Below are positions 42,181 to 49,877 of a DNA stretch of 52,559 bases, in pieces; position 1 is the first letter of the stretch; every line of letters begins with the position of its first letter. This DNA comes from Pseudomonadota bacterium. GTDB lineage: Bacteria; Pseudomonadota; Gammaproteobacteria; Xanthomonadales; Rhodanobacteraceae. Under the pieces are notes generated by a model, which saw only the letters and a list, made by a program, of their open reading frames with translations, did no database searches and was not told where the DNA came from. Location: assembly GCA_021805685.1 (NCBI GenBank), contig JAJZET010000016.1:1-52559 (forward strand), written 5' to 3'. Both the position numbers and the translations under genes were made by a program.

Positions 42181-42996
42181 CTACTCAGCCACCTCAGGCA
42201 GATTGTCCAGCGCATCGATCTGCCGCTTCATTGACTTCAGCAGGCAAGTAGCGTCTGCGCCGCAAGCATCACGCTGGCGCAACCAACGGCGCTGGAGCCG
42301 CGCCAGCGGATCCACGCTGGCGCGATCCGACGTGAACTGGTCATACGCGTCCCGATAAGCGGATGCCACGCTGCGGTCGAATGCGGCCAGCTGCAGGGAA
42401 CTGCAGATGGTTCTCTCCGTTGGCGTGGCGGCCCTGGCGCAATCGAACGAAGCCTGCGGCTTGGCATCTTCTGGCAGGTGACGCAGGATCAGCAGTGTTT
42501 CACCGTACCAGCGCAACACCATGCTGCCATCGGCATCAATGTATAGCCATGAGCCTTGCACACCCGTGTTGACCAAGCCGAGGCCACCCTGCCAGGGACC
42601 GCTGCCGCAATGGATACTGACCACATCGACCACGGTGTCCGGCTTCGTGGCAAGCCCGTAGTCCTCCGGGGTCGCGTCACCTCTCTCTTCGACCCCTGCC
42701 AAGCTGCCACTGATCAACTTGCCCAATTGCATCCGTGTCTCGGTGACTTGCGGCACCATGCACGGATAACCCTCAGGGGTATCGTCGATCAACTGGGCTG
42801 CAGAAAAGTCGAAGATACGCCAGCGCAAGCGCGGATCGTTGTACTGGTAATCAAGCCGCCGCTCACTCGCCCGATTCACCTGCACTTCGGCCACCTGCCA
42901 ACGTCCAAGTAACTGCGCGGGGAGAGCGGCCCCATAGCCTGCAAATGGTGGCCATGAAAGAACACTGATCAATGCGAAGACTGAAACACGGGGCAT
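42181..42996 (-). CDS. Second LprI/DUF1311-type periplasmic protein, inverted paralogue
   Basis: The protein has 271 residues from the ATG at 42996, chosen because AGAGGTG lies eight bases upstream; an ATG at 43017 has no ribosome site. It has a signal peptide and the same plan as the neighbour on the plus strand: LLGRWQVAEVQVN, DDTPEGYPC, and a C-terminal domain with FDCARAATPTERTICSSLQLA, FDRSVASAYR and RQRDACGADATCL. It converges on that gene with 60 bases between the stops. It is probably a duplicated immunity gene that has diverged, perhaps to resist a different lysozyme effector. Confidence 0.8.
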   Translation of the reverse strand: MPRVSVFALISVLSWPPFAGYGAALPAQLLGRWQVAEVQVNRASERRLDYQYNDPRLRWRIFDFSAAQLIDDTPEGYPCMVPQVTETRMQLGKLISGSLAGVEERGDATPEDYGLATKPDTVVDVVSIHCGSGPWQGGLGLVNTGVQGSWLYIDADGSMVLRWYGETLLILRHLPEDAKPQASFDCARAATPTERTICSSLQLAAFDRSVASAYRDAYDQFTSDRASVDPLARLQRRWLRQRDACGADATCLLKSMKRQIDALDNLPEVAE

Positions 42997-43126
42997 CCGG
43001 CGAGCACCTCTTCGCATAGTCTGCAGTTACCGTTGAGAATATCTCGCTAAGCTTACGCTGGCTTCAGCGGGCCGCCCTTGCACCCATAGCGGTCGTCCCC
43101 GTCCTTGCCTAGACTCTTGTCTTGGA

Positions 43127-43744
43127 ATGCGCAAACGGGCGGCATACATGGTCACTCGCGGACAACAAGGCTATGTTTGTCGTTTTATGCTTCGCACCCA
43201 TGCATTGGGCATCGCGTTCTGTGTGGGCGTACTACTGATCCCGTCAATGTGCTTCTCGGGACCATTGGCAGCCCGAACCCGCGAGACCGCTAACAGGCAA
43301 TGTACCAGCGCCGACGTTGCCGACTCGCAGGTGCTCCCAAGCGCTAAGTTCGACGTTTCCCTTCCGCCGTTTGGCAACGTCTGCTTCATCGCCCGCTACC
43401 GGCTGCTGCCGGACGACCCGGATCACTCAAAGGTCATCGCTTTTGAGCTGTGGCGCAACGGCGCCCTTGCCTACCGACTGCCCAAGCCGGACGACGGTCT
43501 ATGGCCACCGGCCTGCGACAGCATCCTGGCCGTGGCCTTCCCACGACGCGGCACGTTCAGGGACATCGTGGTGATCGGCAACTGCGAAGGCGCCAGCAGC
43601 GAACAAGCGCAACCGTTGGTCTATCGTGCCGAATCCGCCGGCTTCGTACTGGACACGCACCTGAGCACCGACTTGATGGGAGTAGGGACCCTGCGCGAGG
43701 TGGAGCAACGCATGCGCAAGGCGACCCCCTGGACAAGGCCGTAG
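43127..43744 (+). CDS. Secreted protein of unknown function in the immunity island
   Basis: The protein has 205 residues if it starts at 43127. ATGs at 43148 and 43187 are possible and the last gives the most usual signal peptide (MLRTHALGIAFCVGVLL); none has a clear ribosome site. After the signal, the mature part has four Cys (QCTSAD, NVCFIA, PACDS, GNCEG) and a beta-rich core (VIAFELWRNGALAYRLP, FRDIVVIGNC). I do not recognise a family. Its position beside two LprI-type proteins makes a periplasmic immunity or accessory role plausible but unproven. Confidence 0.65.
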   Translation: MRKRAAYMVTRGQQGYVCRFMLRTHALGIAFCVGVLLIPSMCFSGPLAARTRETANRQCTSADVADSQVLPSAKFDVSLPPFGNVCFIARYRLLPDDPDHSKVIAFELWRNGALAYRLPKPDDGLWPPACDSILAVAFPRRGTFRDIVVIGNCEGASSEQAQPLVYRAESAGFVLDTHLSTDLMGVGTLREVEQRMRKATPWTRP

Positions 43745-43829
43745 CGTCCCGAATGGAGCCATCCATGTATCGCCCGCTCTTCCACCTATCATCGTTCCTC
43801 CAGCATGTGTTGCGCGTTGCCTGCGACGC

Positions 43830-43894
43830 TGATGCCGCAGTGATGATCTGCGAGCCACCCCACACATTTGACGAGTTACCTCAACAGGCTCGGC
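43830..43894. repeat. Dispersed 62-base repeat, copy 2
   Basis: This matches 42107-42168, including the bases that form the immunity-gene stop there. It lies just upstream of the next secreted-protein gene, so it looks like the scar of a duplicated cassette. One extra CAG precedes the last block. Confidence 0.75.
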
Positions 43895-43956
43895 ATTGCG
43901 TTCGAGCGGGAGCCCAAGGCGGGGGCGGAAGGATCGCAGGCTCGCTCCGCCCCCGG

Positions 43957-44454
43957 GTGGCGGGCCATCTTGCGGTGCTGCCAATAGCCATCTTGGCGAC
44001 TAGCCTGTACTTACAGGCCGCACCGGCATACGCCGAAGGGCAATGTCTTGCCGGAGAAACCACCTACTTCAGCTGCAAAACTTCGCAAGGGAACGTCATG
44101 AGCCTTTGCGGCAACGTTCCGTCGGCGCTGCAATACCGATATGGCAGGCCGCCTCATGTGGAACTGGCATACCCGCTCCACCCAGCGAACGGCACGAAGA
44201 AGCTTCTCTTCGCGCACTATTCGCGTTACCAGGTCAGCCGCTCCGAAGTCACGTTCGGCCATGCCGGCAACGACTATGCCGTTTTCGACTATTTGGCACA
44301 CGGCCAACGCCATGCGGGATTGCACCTCACCCTGCCCGATGGCAGCGAGCACGAGGTGCACTGCACCGGGCCGATCAGCGGTCGCTTGAACGCACTCAGG
44401 GGAAGCCTGCATTGCGATCCCGACAGCGCTCTCAATGGGGGCAGCTGCCCTTGA
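43957..44454 (+). CDS. Small secreted Cys-containing protein of unknown function
   Basis: The protein has about 165 residues from a GTG at 43957, which gives a signal peptide (AGHLAVLPIAILATSLYL, cleavage near AYA-EG). No good ribosome site is visible and an ATG at 43753 in the same frame is an alternative. I prefer the GTG because the upstream stretch overlaps the dispersed repeat. The mature part has CLAGETTYFSCKTSQGN, SLCGN and LQYRYGRPPHVELAYP, a layout seen in small periplasmic proteins of unknown function. Like its neighbours it may be an immunity protein for an effector encoded elsewhere. Confidence 0.6.
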   Translation: MAGHLAVLPIAILATSLYLQAAPAYAEGQCLAGETTYFSCKTSQGNVMSLCGNVPSALQYRYGRPPHVELAYPLHPANGTKKLLFAHYSRYQVSRSEVTFGHAGNDYAVFDYLAHGQRHAGLHLTLPDGSEHEVHCTGPISGRLNALRGSLHCDPDSALNGGSCP

Positions 44455-44614
44455 GCCACGCATATGGCCCAGCGTCCCGCTCTCGAATCACGACCAAGCA
44501 ACGACGACCACAGTCAACGACAACCCGGCGCGGACAAACCAGCTGTCGCCATCGCATCTCTGTAACCGCCTGCCGCTGCATACTGCCTCCGGCAACTGAT
44601 CTAGCAGGGCGACT

Positions 44615-46009
44615 TCACGCTCCCTGCGGCCCGTCGCCACGCCGCGCCAGCACCACCCAACTGCGCACCGGTACGCCGAACTCCTTGCGCAGGCTGTCTT
44701 CCGTGATGCGTATGTCGTCGAAGCCGGCCTGCTCCAACGCATGGACCACGTGGCAGTGCGAATGCCGATAGCGGCCGCTGGCAGTGAGCGTGGCGCGGTC
44801 CTCTTCGCCCTCCTCCATCTCCAGCGAGAAAGCCACCCAACCGCCAGGCCGCAGGGCACCATGGGCTGCAGCAAGCACCACGCCCAATTCGCCGAAGTAG
44901 ACCAGGGTATCGGCGGACAGCACCACGTCCCAGGCCCGACATTGCTGTTGCAGGTAGGCGGTCAGCTCCGCCACCTCCAGCGCATCGTAGCCGCCGCGTT
45001 GGCGCGCCTTCCGAACCATGCCACCGGACAGATCGACGCCAGCCAGCTGCCGCGCATAGGGGCGCAACAGCGGCGCGCACAGGCCGGTCCCGCAGCCGGC
45101 ATCGAGCACATCCAGCGAGGCCGCCGGTGCTGGCAATACAGCAGCCAGCGCGGCGGCGAGCACCTCCGGCGCGCGGTAGTCCAGGTTCTTCAGCAACTGC
45201 TCGTCGAAACTGTCGGCAAAGCTGTCGAAGGTGTCGCGCACGTAATCGTCGTCTGCGCGCACAGGCGCTTCGGCGCCGCCACAGGCCGCCAGCATATGGC
45301 GCGGCACCGGGTTGTCCGGGTCGCGCTCCAGCCAGTCACGATAGACTTGCTTGGCTTCTTCTTTGCGGCCCAACGTGTAGAGCGACACGCTCAGTGCCTC
45401 CAAGGCCTGCACGAAGCGCGGCTGCCGCGCGTAGGCTTCACGAAAGCAGTTCACTGATTGCTCGATGTGCTCGATGTTTTGCGCGTTGTTGCGTAGAAAC
45501 AGCCCGAGCAGGTAGTAGCCCTGGGCAAAACCCGGCGCCAGCTTGAGCAGCTTTTCGTAGGCTTCGAACGCCTCCTGCGGGCGCTGCTGCGCCTCCAGCA
45601 CCACGGCCAGGTTGCTCAGTGCGTTGTGATGCTGCGGACCGTACTCCAGCGCCTTGCGATAGCAGCACTCCGCCTCGCGCAGGCGGCCGCATTCCTTGTG
45701 GATGTTGCCCAGGTTGTTGTGCGCGTCTGGATGCTTCGGCGTGCCCTGCAGCGCCGTGCGGATCAGCTCCACACCTTCGTCGCTGCGCCCCCGCTGGTGG
45801 CACAGCACGCCCAGGTAGTGCAGCGCGTCGGGCTGCGCCACGCGCAGGTCCAGCACTTCGCGGTACAGCCGCTCGGCGGTATCGAGGTCGTCGGCCTGAT
45901 GCGCTTGCATGGCTTGTTGCAACACGGTGCGCCAGGCGGGTACCGCCACCGTTGCGGCCGGCGCACGAACGAGAACCGAAGCTGCATTCCGCTTAACGCG
46001 TTTGCTCAT
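44615..46009 (-). CDS. TPR-repeat protein fused to a SAM-dependent methyltransferase
   Basis: The protein has 464 residues. Tetratricopeptide repeats fill about 25-235 (AERLYREVLDLRVAQPDALHYLG, HNNLGNIHKECGRLREAE and similar). A class I methyltransferase domain follows (about 255-460) with SAM motif I VLDAGCGTG (301-309), GVDLSGGMV, and LSADTLVYFG. No signal or membrane segment is present. Its ATG overlaps the PAAR stop (ATGA), so the two are translationally coupled. TPR-methyltransferases of this type are usually of unknown substrate. The coupling suggests it binds or methylates the PAAR protein or the cargo encoded upstream; this is inference. Confidence 0.88.
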   Translation of the reverse strand: MSKRVKRNAASVLVRAPAATVAVPAWRTVLQQAMQAHQADDLDTAERLYREVLDLRVAQPDALHYLGVLCHQRGRSDEGVELIRTALQGTPKHPDAHNNLGNIHKECGRLREAECCYRKALEYGPQHHNALSNLAVVLEAQQRPQEAFEAYEKLLKLAPGFAQGYYLLGLFLRNNAQNIEHIEQSVNCFREAYARQPRFVQALEALSVSLYTLGRKEEAKQVYRDWLERDPDNPVPRHMLAACGGAEAPVRADDDYVRDTFDSFADSFDEQLLKNLDYRAPEVLAAALAAVLPAPAASLDVLDAGCGTGLCAPLLRPYARQLAGVDLSGGMVRKARQRGGYDALEVAELTAYLQQQCRAWDVVLSADTLVYFGELGVVLAAAHGALRPGGWVAFSLEMEEGEEDRATLTASGRYRHSHCHVVHALEQAGFDDIRITEDSLRKEFGVPVRSWVVLARRGDGPQGA

Positions 46010-46302
46010 GCAATCAACACCGTGAAACAGCCCAGCACGATGGTGCCACCGTGCGCGCAGGAGTCACCCAGCCGCGCCGCCGGCTGGCCACCAATCAACA
46101 CCGTGGGCGAGCCCATGACAATGCTGTCCGGCGGCCCCACGCACACTGCCATGTCGCCCAGCCGCGCGGCCGGCAGGCCGCCGATCAGCACGGTGGGCGC
46201 GCCGGGCGACACGATGGGTCCGCCCACGTGCGGAATGGGCGGAACCCCGGGCGTGACCATGGGGCAGACGTGCATGTCGGTGAGGCGGGCGGCGGGTTGC
46301 AT
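46006..46302 (-). CDS. PAAR-domain T6SS spike-tip protein
   Basis: The protein has 98 residues and forms one PAAR domain: MQPAARLTDMHVCPMV, then GAPTVLIGGLPAARLGD and SPTVLIGGQPAARLGD, ending in HGGTIVLGCFTVLIA. PAAR proteins cap VgrG as a sharp tip and recruit effectors. It has no C-terminal toxin extension. It sits between the unknown 415-residue gene (25 bases away) and the coupled TPR-methyltransferase, so these three form a unit. Confidence 0.95.
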   Translation of the reverse strand: MQPAARLTDMHVCPMVTPGVPPIPHVGGPIVSPGAPTVLIGGLPAARLGDMAVCVGPPDSIVMGSPTVLIGGQPAARLGDSCAHGGTIVLGCFTVLIA

Positions 46303-46327
46303 GGGACGCTCCCTGGCTCGATGCGGT

Positions 46328-47575
46328 TCAGAGGAAATTACTGAGCATGCTGCCCACGCTCAACGTGGAGCGTAGCGGCCTGTGGATCGGCACGCCGCTG
46401 ATGACGAAGGGCGAGCTTTGCACCAGATCTGCCGCACGATCCTGTACCGGGTGGATATGCTTCCTGATCAGCGGCTCGATGTCCTCCATCCAGCCGGCCT
46501 GGCCGAATTCGTCGAACAGCATGGCCACCAGATCCGAGGTATCCGAGCACACCAACATGTAGGCACCGAGTAACGGGCAGGTCTTGAACGCCCGCAGGTC
46601 CAGCAACTCAGGATTCTTCAGCACCTTGTTGACCATCACGGTCTCGCGGAACTCGATGGCGAATTTGGCGATGACGCGCGCCGCGTTGGCCGCCGCCTTG
46701 GCGGCCCCCACCGCCGGCGCCAGCACCGCGCCGGCCCCCTTCGCTGCATGCAAGGCGGTGTTTGCGGCGAACGCCGCCGAAGTGATCGAAGCCTTCGCGA
46801 CCTGGTTCGCCGTTTCCCGCGCCAGCAGGGCCTGGACCGCAGCGAATGCCGCCGCCGGGTCGCCGCTGGCGATGGCGAAACCGTGCGTGGACGTTTCGTA
46901 CTGCTTATAGCCCTTGTAGATGGCCATGCCCCACTGCGAGAGCATCTTGCCGCCATCCGCCACCAGGCTGATGACCGGCAGCATGCTGGCCACGTGGTCG
47001 ATCGCCTGGATGATCCCGGCCGTCCCGGTCTCGGCCACGGCCTGCGCGGCGAAATCCTTCAGCGTCGCGATCTGCGTGCCGAACATGTCGTTGACGGCTT
47101 GGGTCACCTCCGGCTGCAGCGCCGTCTTGACCGCACCGGAGCCAGTCGCCTTGGCGCCCTGTATGGCCTCGGTGAGGTTCTTATGAGCCAGATGCAGTTG
47201 CGCGTAGCTGTCCACCACACGCAACACCACCCGCTTTCCCTCGAACAGGGTCTGCAGCTTCCGGCGCCGCGAGTCGTCCCAGAACTTCAGCGCGGCCACC
47301 TCGTCCGGCGGCAGCTTGAGATCGACGTAAACCGCCTTGCTGAGGTTGGTGAACGGAAAGTTCGGCGCCTTGTTGCGCTCGCTCATCTTCCAGCCGTCGC
47401 CCTTCGCGCGTTTCCACGCCGCCAGTGCCTGCCGCACCGCCTTGACCTTGTCCGGCGTCTTCGCCAGATCGTGCGCCTTGATCGCCTCGTCCAGCTTCTT
47501 CAGCTCGGAACTGCGGGGCTTCATGCGCAACTCGGTCTGGGTCATCCAGGTTGCGTGTGTGGGTATCGTGGACAT
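46328..47575 (-). CDS. Unknown protein in the PAAR module, candidate T6SS effector
   Basis: The protein has 415 residues, no signal peptide and no family I recognise. The N-terminal about 150 residues are charged and helical (RSSELKKLDEAIKAHDLAK, RRRKLQTLFEGKRVVLRV). The centre and C-terminal half hold hydrophobic helical stretches (IIQAIDHVASMLPVISLVA at about 180-200; AKGAGAVLAPAVGAAKAAANAA at about 275-300) that could enter membranes. It ends in SVGSMLSNFL. It lies 25 bases upstream of the PAAR gene in the same direction, the usual place for a PAAR-loaded effector. A colicin-like pore-former or a structural adaptor are both possible. Confidence 0.7.
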   Translation of the reverse strand: MSTIPTHATWMTQTELRMKPRSSELKKLDEAIKAHDLAKTPDKVKAVRQALAAWKRAKGDGWKMSERNKAPNFPFTNLSKAVYVDLKLPPDEVAALKFWDDSRRRKLQTLFEGKRVVLRVVDSYAQLHLAHKNLTEAIQGAKATGSGAVKTALQPEVTQAVNDMFGTQIATLKDFAAQAVAETGTAGIIQAIDHVASMLPVISLVADGGKMLSQWGMAIYKGYKQYETSTHGFAIASGDPAAAFAAVQALLARETANQVAKASITSAAFAANTALHAAKGAGAVLAPAVGAAKAAANAARVIAKFAIEFRETVMVNKVLKNPELLDLRAFKTCPLLGAYMLVCSDTSDLVAMLFDEFGQAGWMEDIEPLIRKHIHPVQDRAADLVQSSPFVISGVPIHRPLRSTLSVGSMLSNFL

Positions 47576-47670
47576 GAAATGCTGAAACTCCCGGACAAGT
47601 TTTCATTCAATACGCGAATCCATGCAGAAACTATTCTCTGGAAATACAGGAACGGAACCGAATCCAGCTG

Positions 47671-47924
47671 TCACAGCGCCAAGAAGTAAGTGAAGCTGAC
47701 GCAGCTTTCGGTCCTTCCCCTTTTCGCAACCAGCAACGCGCCCCCCATGACGATGCTTTCCAGCGGTTCGACGCATACGGCCATGTCGCCTAGTCGTGCT
47801 ACCGGCAGGCCACCGATCAGCACCGTGGGCGCGCCGGACGCGGAAACCGGCCTGGCGACATGGGCATCACACCGGTGACCATGGGGTAGACGTGCATATC
47901 GGTAAGACCGGCGGCGGGTTGCAT
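47671..47924 (-). pseudogene. Frameshifted PAAR pseudogene
   Basis: The frame from the ATG at 47924 reads MQPAAGLTDMHVYPMV, matching the intact PAAR at 46302, then runs to an early stop. The rest of the domain (SASGAPTVLIGGLPVARLGD) continues in another frame to a stop at 47671. Adding one C to the CCC near 47862-47865 would join the two halves. The last third also differs from the intact copy and lacks the second VLIGG unit, so there is a further change. It was probably the spike tip of the phospholipase module. Confidence 0.8.
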
Positions 47925-48020
47925 TAGGGGTTCCCTTCCATTCAATGCGCAATCGGCCGGCGATTCGTATCATCGTCCTGCCCGACAGACCAGCTTCACC
48001 GGCGCAGGCCTCGCTGCGTC

Positions 48021-48457
48021 TCATGGCAGTGCCCGGTTCCCATGGGTGATCATGGGCAGATCGCAAATCCCGAAGATGTCGTGCTCGATTTGGCCTTCCT
48101 TCAGGCGGCGTTTGATTGGCTCGCTCTCAAGCGGACAGCGCAACTCGATCGACCGCCCGAAATCCCGTCATTCTCCTGGCAGGAGCCCTTCATGAACCTT
48201 CAGGCGACGTAGCTCTTGCCGCCTTGTTCGATGGATATCTGTTGCTCCACCGCCGACTCAAGCGGCAACAACGAGCCGAACGGCGAACTGCGCCATATTG
48301 CGGGCTGTTCAAAGTACCCCTGCGTGTCGGTCACGGCCTGATCCGAGCTGCGTTCGCTCTTCTAGTGCCAGAAGAAGCTGCGCTTGATCACCGCCCCCCC
48401 CGGAACCGGCTTGCCGTGCTCGGTGACCACACCCTGCACGGCCGAGAGCATGCACAT
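48021..48457 (-). pseudogene. DUF6795-like pseudogene with two stops and a frameshift
   Basis: From 48457 the minus strand reads MCMLSAVQGVVTEHGKPVP... to RSFFWH, then TAG (48362-48364). It continues in frame as KSERSSDQAVTDTQGYFEQ... to GGKSYVA, then TGA (48200-48202). After a shift near 48150 it reads SIELRCPLESEPIKRRLKEG, then IEHDIFGICDLP, to a stop at 48021. The pieces together resemble the small DUF6795 proteins found next to T6SS effector genes. Both stops could come from TGG by one G-to-A change. It lies between the phospholipase gene and the broken PAAR. Confidence 0.72.
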
Positions 48458-48668
48458 CCCGCGCATCGCTGGCTCCACCTTCCACTCCGAGGCTTGCCGA
48501 TTATCCGTGCACCCCATCCGATTGACCGCGCGAGCGCCAGCGCCCCAGTCCATCCGTCGGTCAGCCCTGAAAACCTGCACCGATCACAATCCGGGCACGC
48601 TCCTCACTCCCGTCAACGGCATACCTGCGATCGGGTGACCAAAGAAGTGTGGTCCTTACCAGTTGCTA

Positions 48669-49751
48669 TCAGCCCGTCACCAACAAGTCGTCGCGCAACC
48701 TGCCGATCATGTCTTCTGTGGCCAAGTTGAGATTCCAGATCGTGGCGCAACGGTCGTGGTCGGCGAAGTCGATCATGATGATGTTCGGCATGAAGGACTT
48801 GGAGACCCGGTTGATTGCCCGGGGTGGGAACCCTTCGGCACGCCACTGCTGGTGCAGCACACCTGCGCGCGTAACGATGTGATCCTTGACGCCCGCCTTC
48901 CAGGCATCGACCAACGACTGCTGGGACGACGACCACATGCCGCTGTCGCGCTTCTCGATGCTGCTAAACAGTTTGTGCAGACCCTCCTTCCAGTTCGACG
49001 TAAGGGTCCAGTACATCATGCCGAGTAGTTCCGGACTGCTGATCGGACCTTGCGAAAGAATTTTCTTCTGCTTCTTGATGTTCTTCTTCACGTCGCCGGT
49101 GTTCGAGTAGCTTCCGAAGTACTGCAGTCCCCACATGTGGGGTTCGTATTCCGCATGCCCGCTGCCATCCTTGTTGAACAGCGCCTTGACCGGCAGGATG
49201 CCTGGGGTGCTCTTCAGTTGCGCCGGAAACTTGTTGAAGTCGCCGCGATCGAAGACTGTGATCACCTTGCCTTGCAACGAGGCAATGGTGGCAACGTTGA
49301 GATTGACGTTTGCGGCGAAGCGCTCGCCCCCCAATTTCAGGATGCACTGGTTGGCCACGTCCTCCGTATCGCCGCACTTTGAAAAGCGCAGGATGAGGAA
49401 CTCTTCCGGGTTCTTCATCACGAAATCGCGTGCCTGATCCAGCATCTGCGACAAGCGTTCGCTGCCAACGTCGCCAACGACGCTGGCCTTCTGGTACGAG
49501 CCCAGCTTCTTGTCTTCCTTCTTGCTGAAACTGGGCGCGTGATAAGCCTTCTGCACGAGGCCGCTGGACGTCTTGACCTTGATGATGCGCAGGTCGAAAT
49601 AGCGCACGCCTGCTTTCGCCTGCTCACCGATGCTCAGGTTCTGCGTCTTGACCATGCTGCCAAGTTGACTGCCGTAGATACCCGCATCGTGCGTACCGGG
49701 GAACACCACGTCGCACAAGCGCTTGTTAGCAAAAGCTCCGAACCCGGCCAT
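48669..49751 (-). CDS. PI-PLC-like phospholipase, T6SS lipase effector candidate
   Basis: The protein has 360 residues from the ATG at 49751, chosen because GACAGGAG lies seven bases upstream; a frame from 49844 adds 31 residues without a ribosome site. The PI-PLC X-type core is clear: VVFPGTHDAGIY (His21), GVRYFDLRI (Asp53, Arg55), YHAPSF (His71), later EFLILRFSKC, ITVFDRGDF and a C-terminal NIIMIDFADH. No signal peptide is present, as expected for T6SS delivery. It should cleave phospholipid head groups in target membranes. It lies next to clpV and is followed by a broken DUF6795 gene and a broken PAAR gene. Confidence 0.85.
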   Translation of the reverse strand: MAGFGAFANKRLCDVVFPGTHDAGIYGSQLGSMVKTQNLSIGEQAKAGVRYFDLRIIKVKTSSGLVQKAYHAPSFSKKEDKKLGSYQKASVVGDVGSERLSQMLDQARDFVMKNPEEFLILRFSKCGDTEDVANQCILKLGGERFAANVNLNVATIASLQGKVITVFDRGDFNKFPAQLKSTPGILPVKALFNKDGSGHAEYEPHMWGLQYFGSYSNTGDVKKNIKKQKKILSQGPISSPELLGMMYWTLTSNWKEGLHKLFSSIEKRDSGMWSSSQQSLVDAWKAGVKDHIVTRAGVLHQQWRAEGFPPRAINRVSKSFMPNIIMIDFADHDRCATIWNLNLATEDMIGRLRDDLLVTG

Positions 49752-49877
49752 GCCTATACTCCTGTCGTTGTGAGTCGGGCTGCGTAATCGGCCGCCCATC
49801 AGAGTTGTTGGTACCGCCACCGTACTGTCCGTGTGTGCCGGCAACGCGTCCTACGCGATGCACCGGCGCAATGAACC

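Noticed and set aside
48116-48730. Plus-strand open frame of 204 codons between the PAAR and phospholipase genes
   Set aside because: It is antisense to the decayed DUF6795-like gene and has no ribosome site or known motif.
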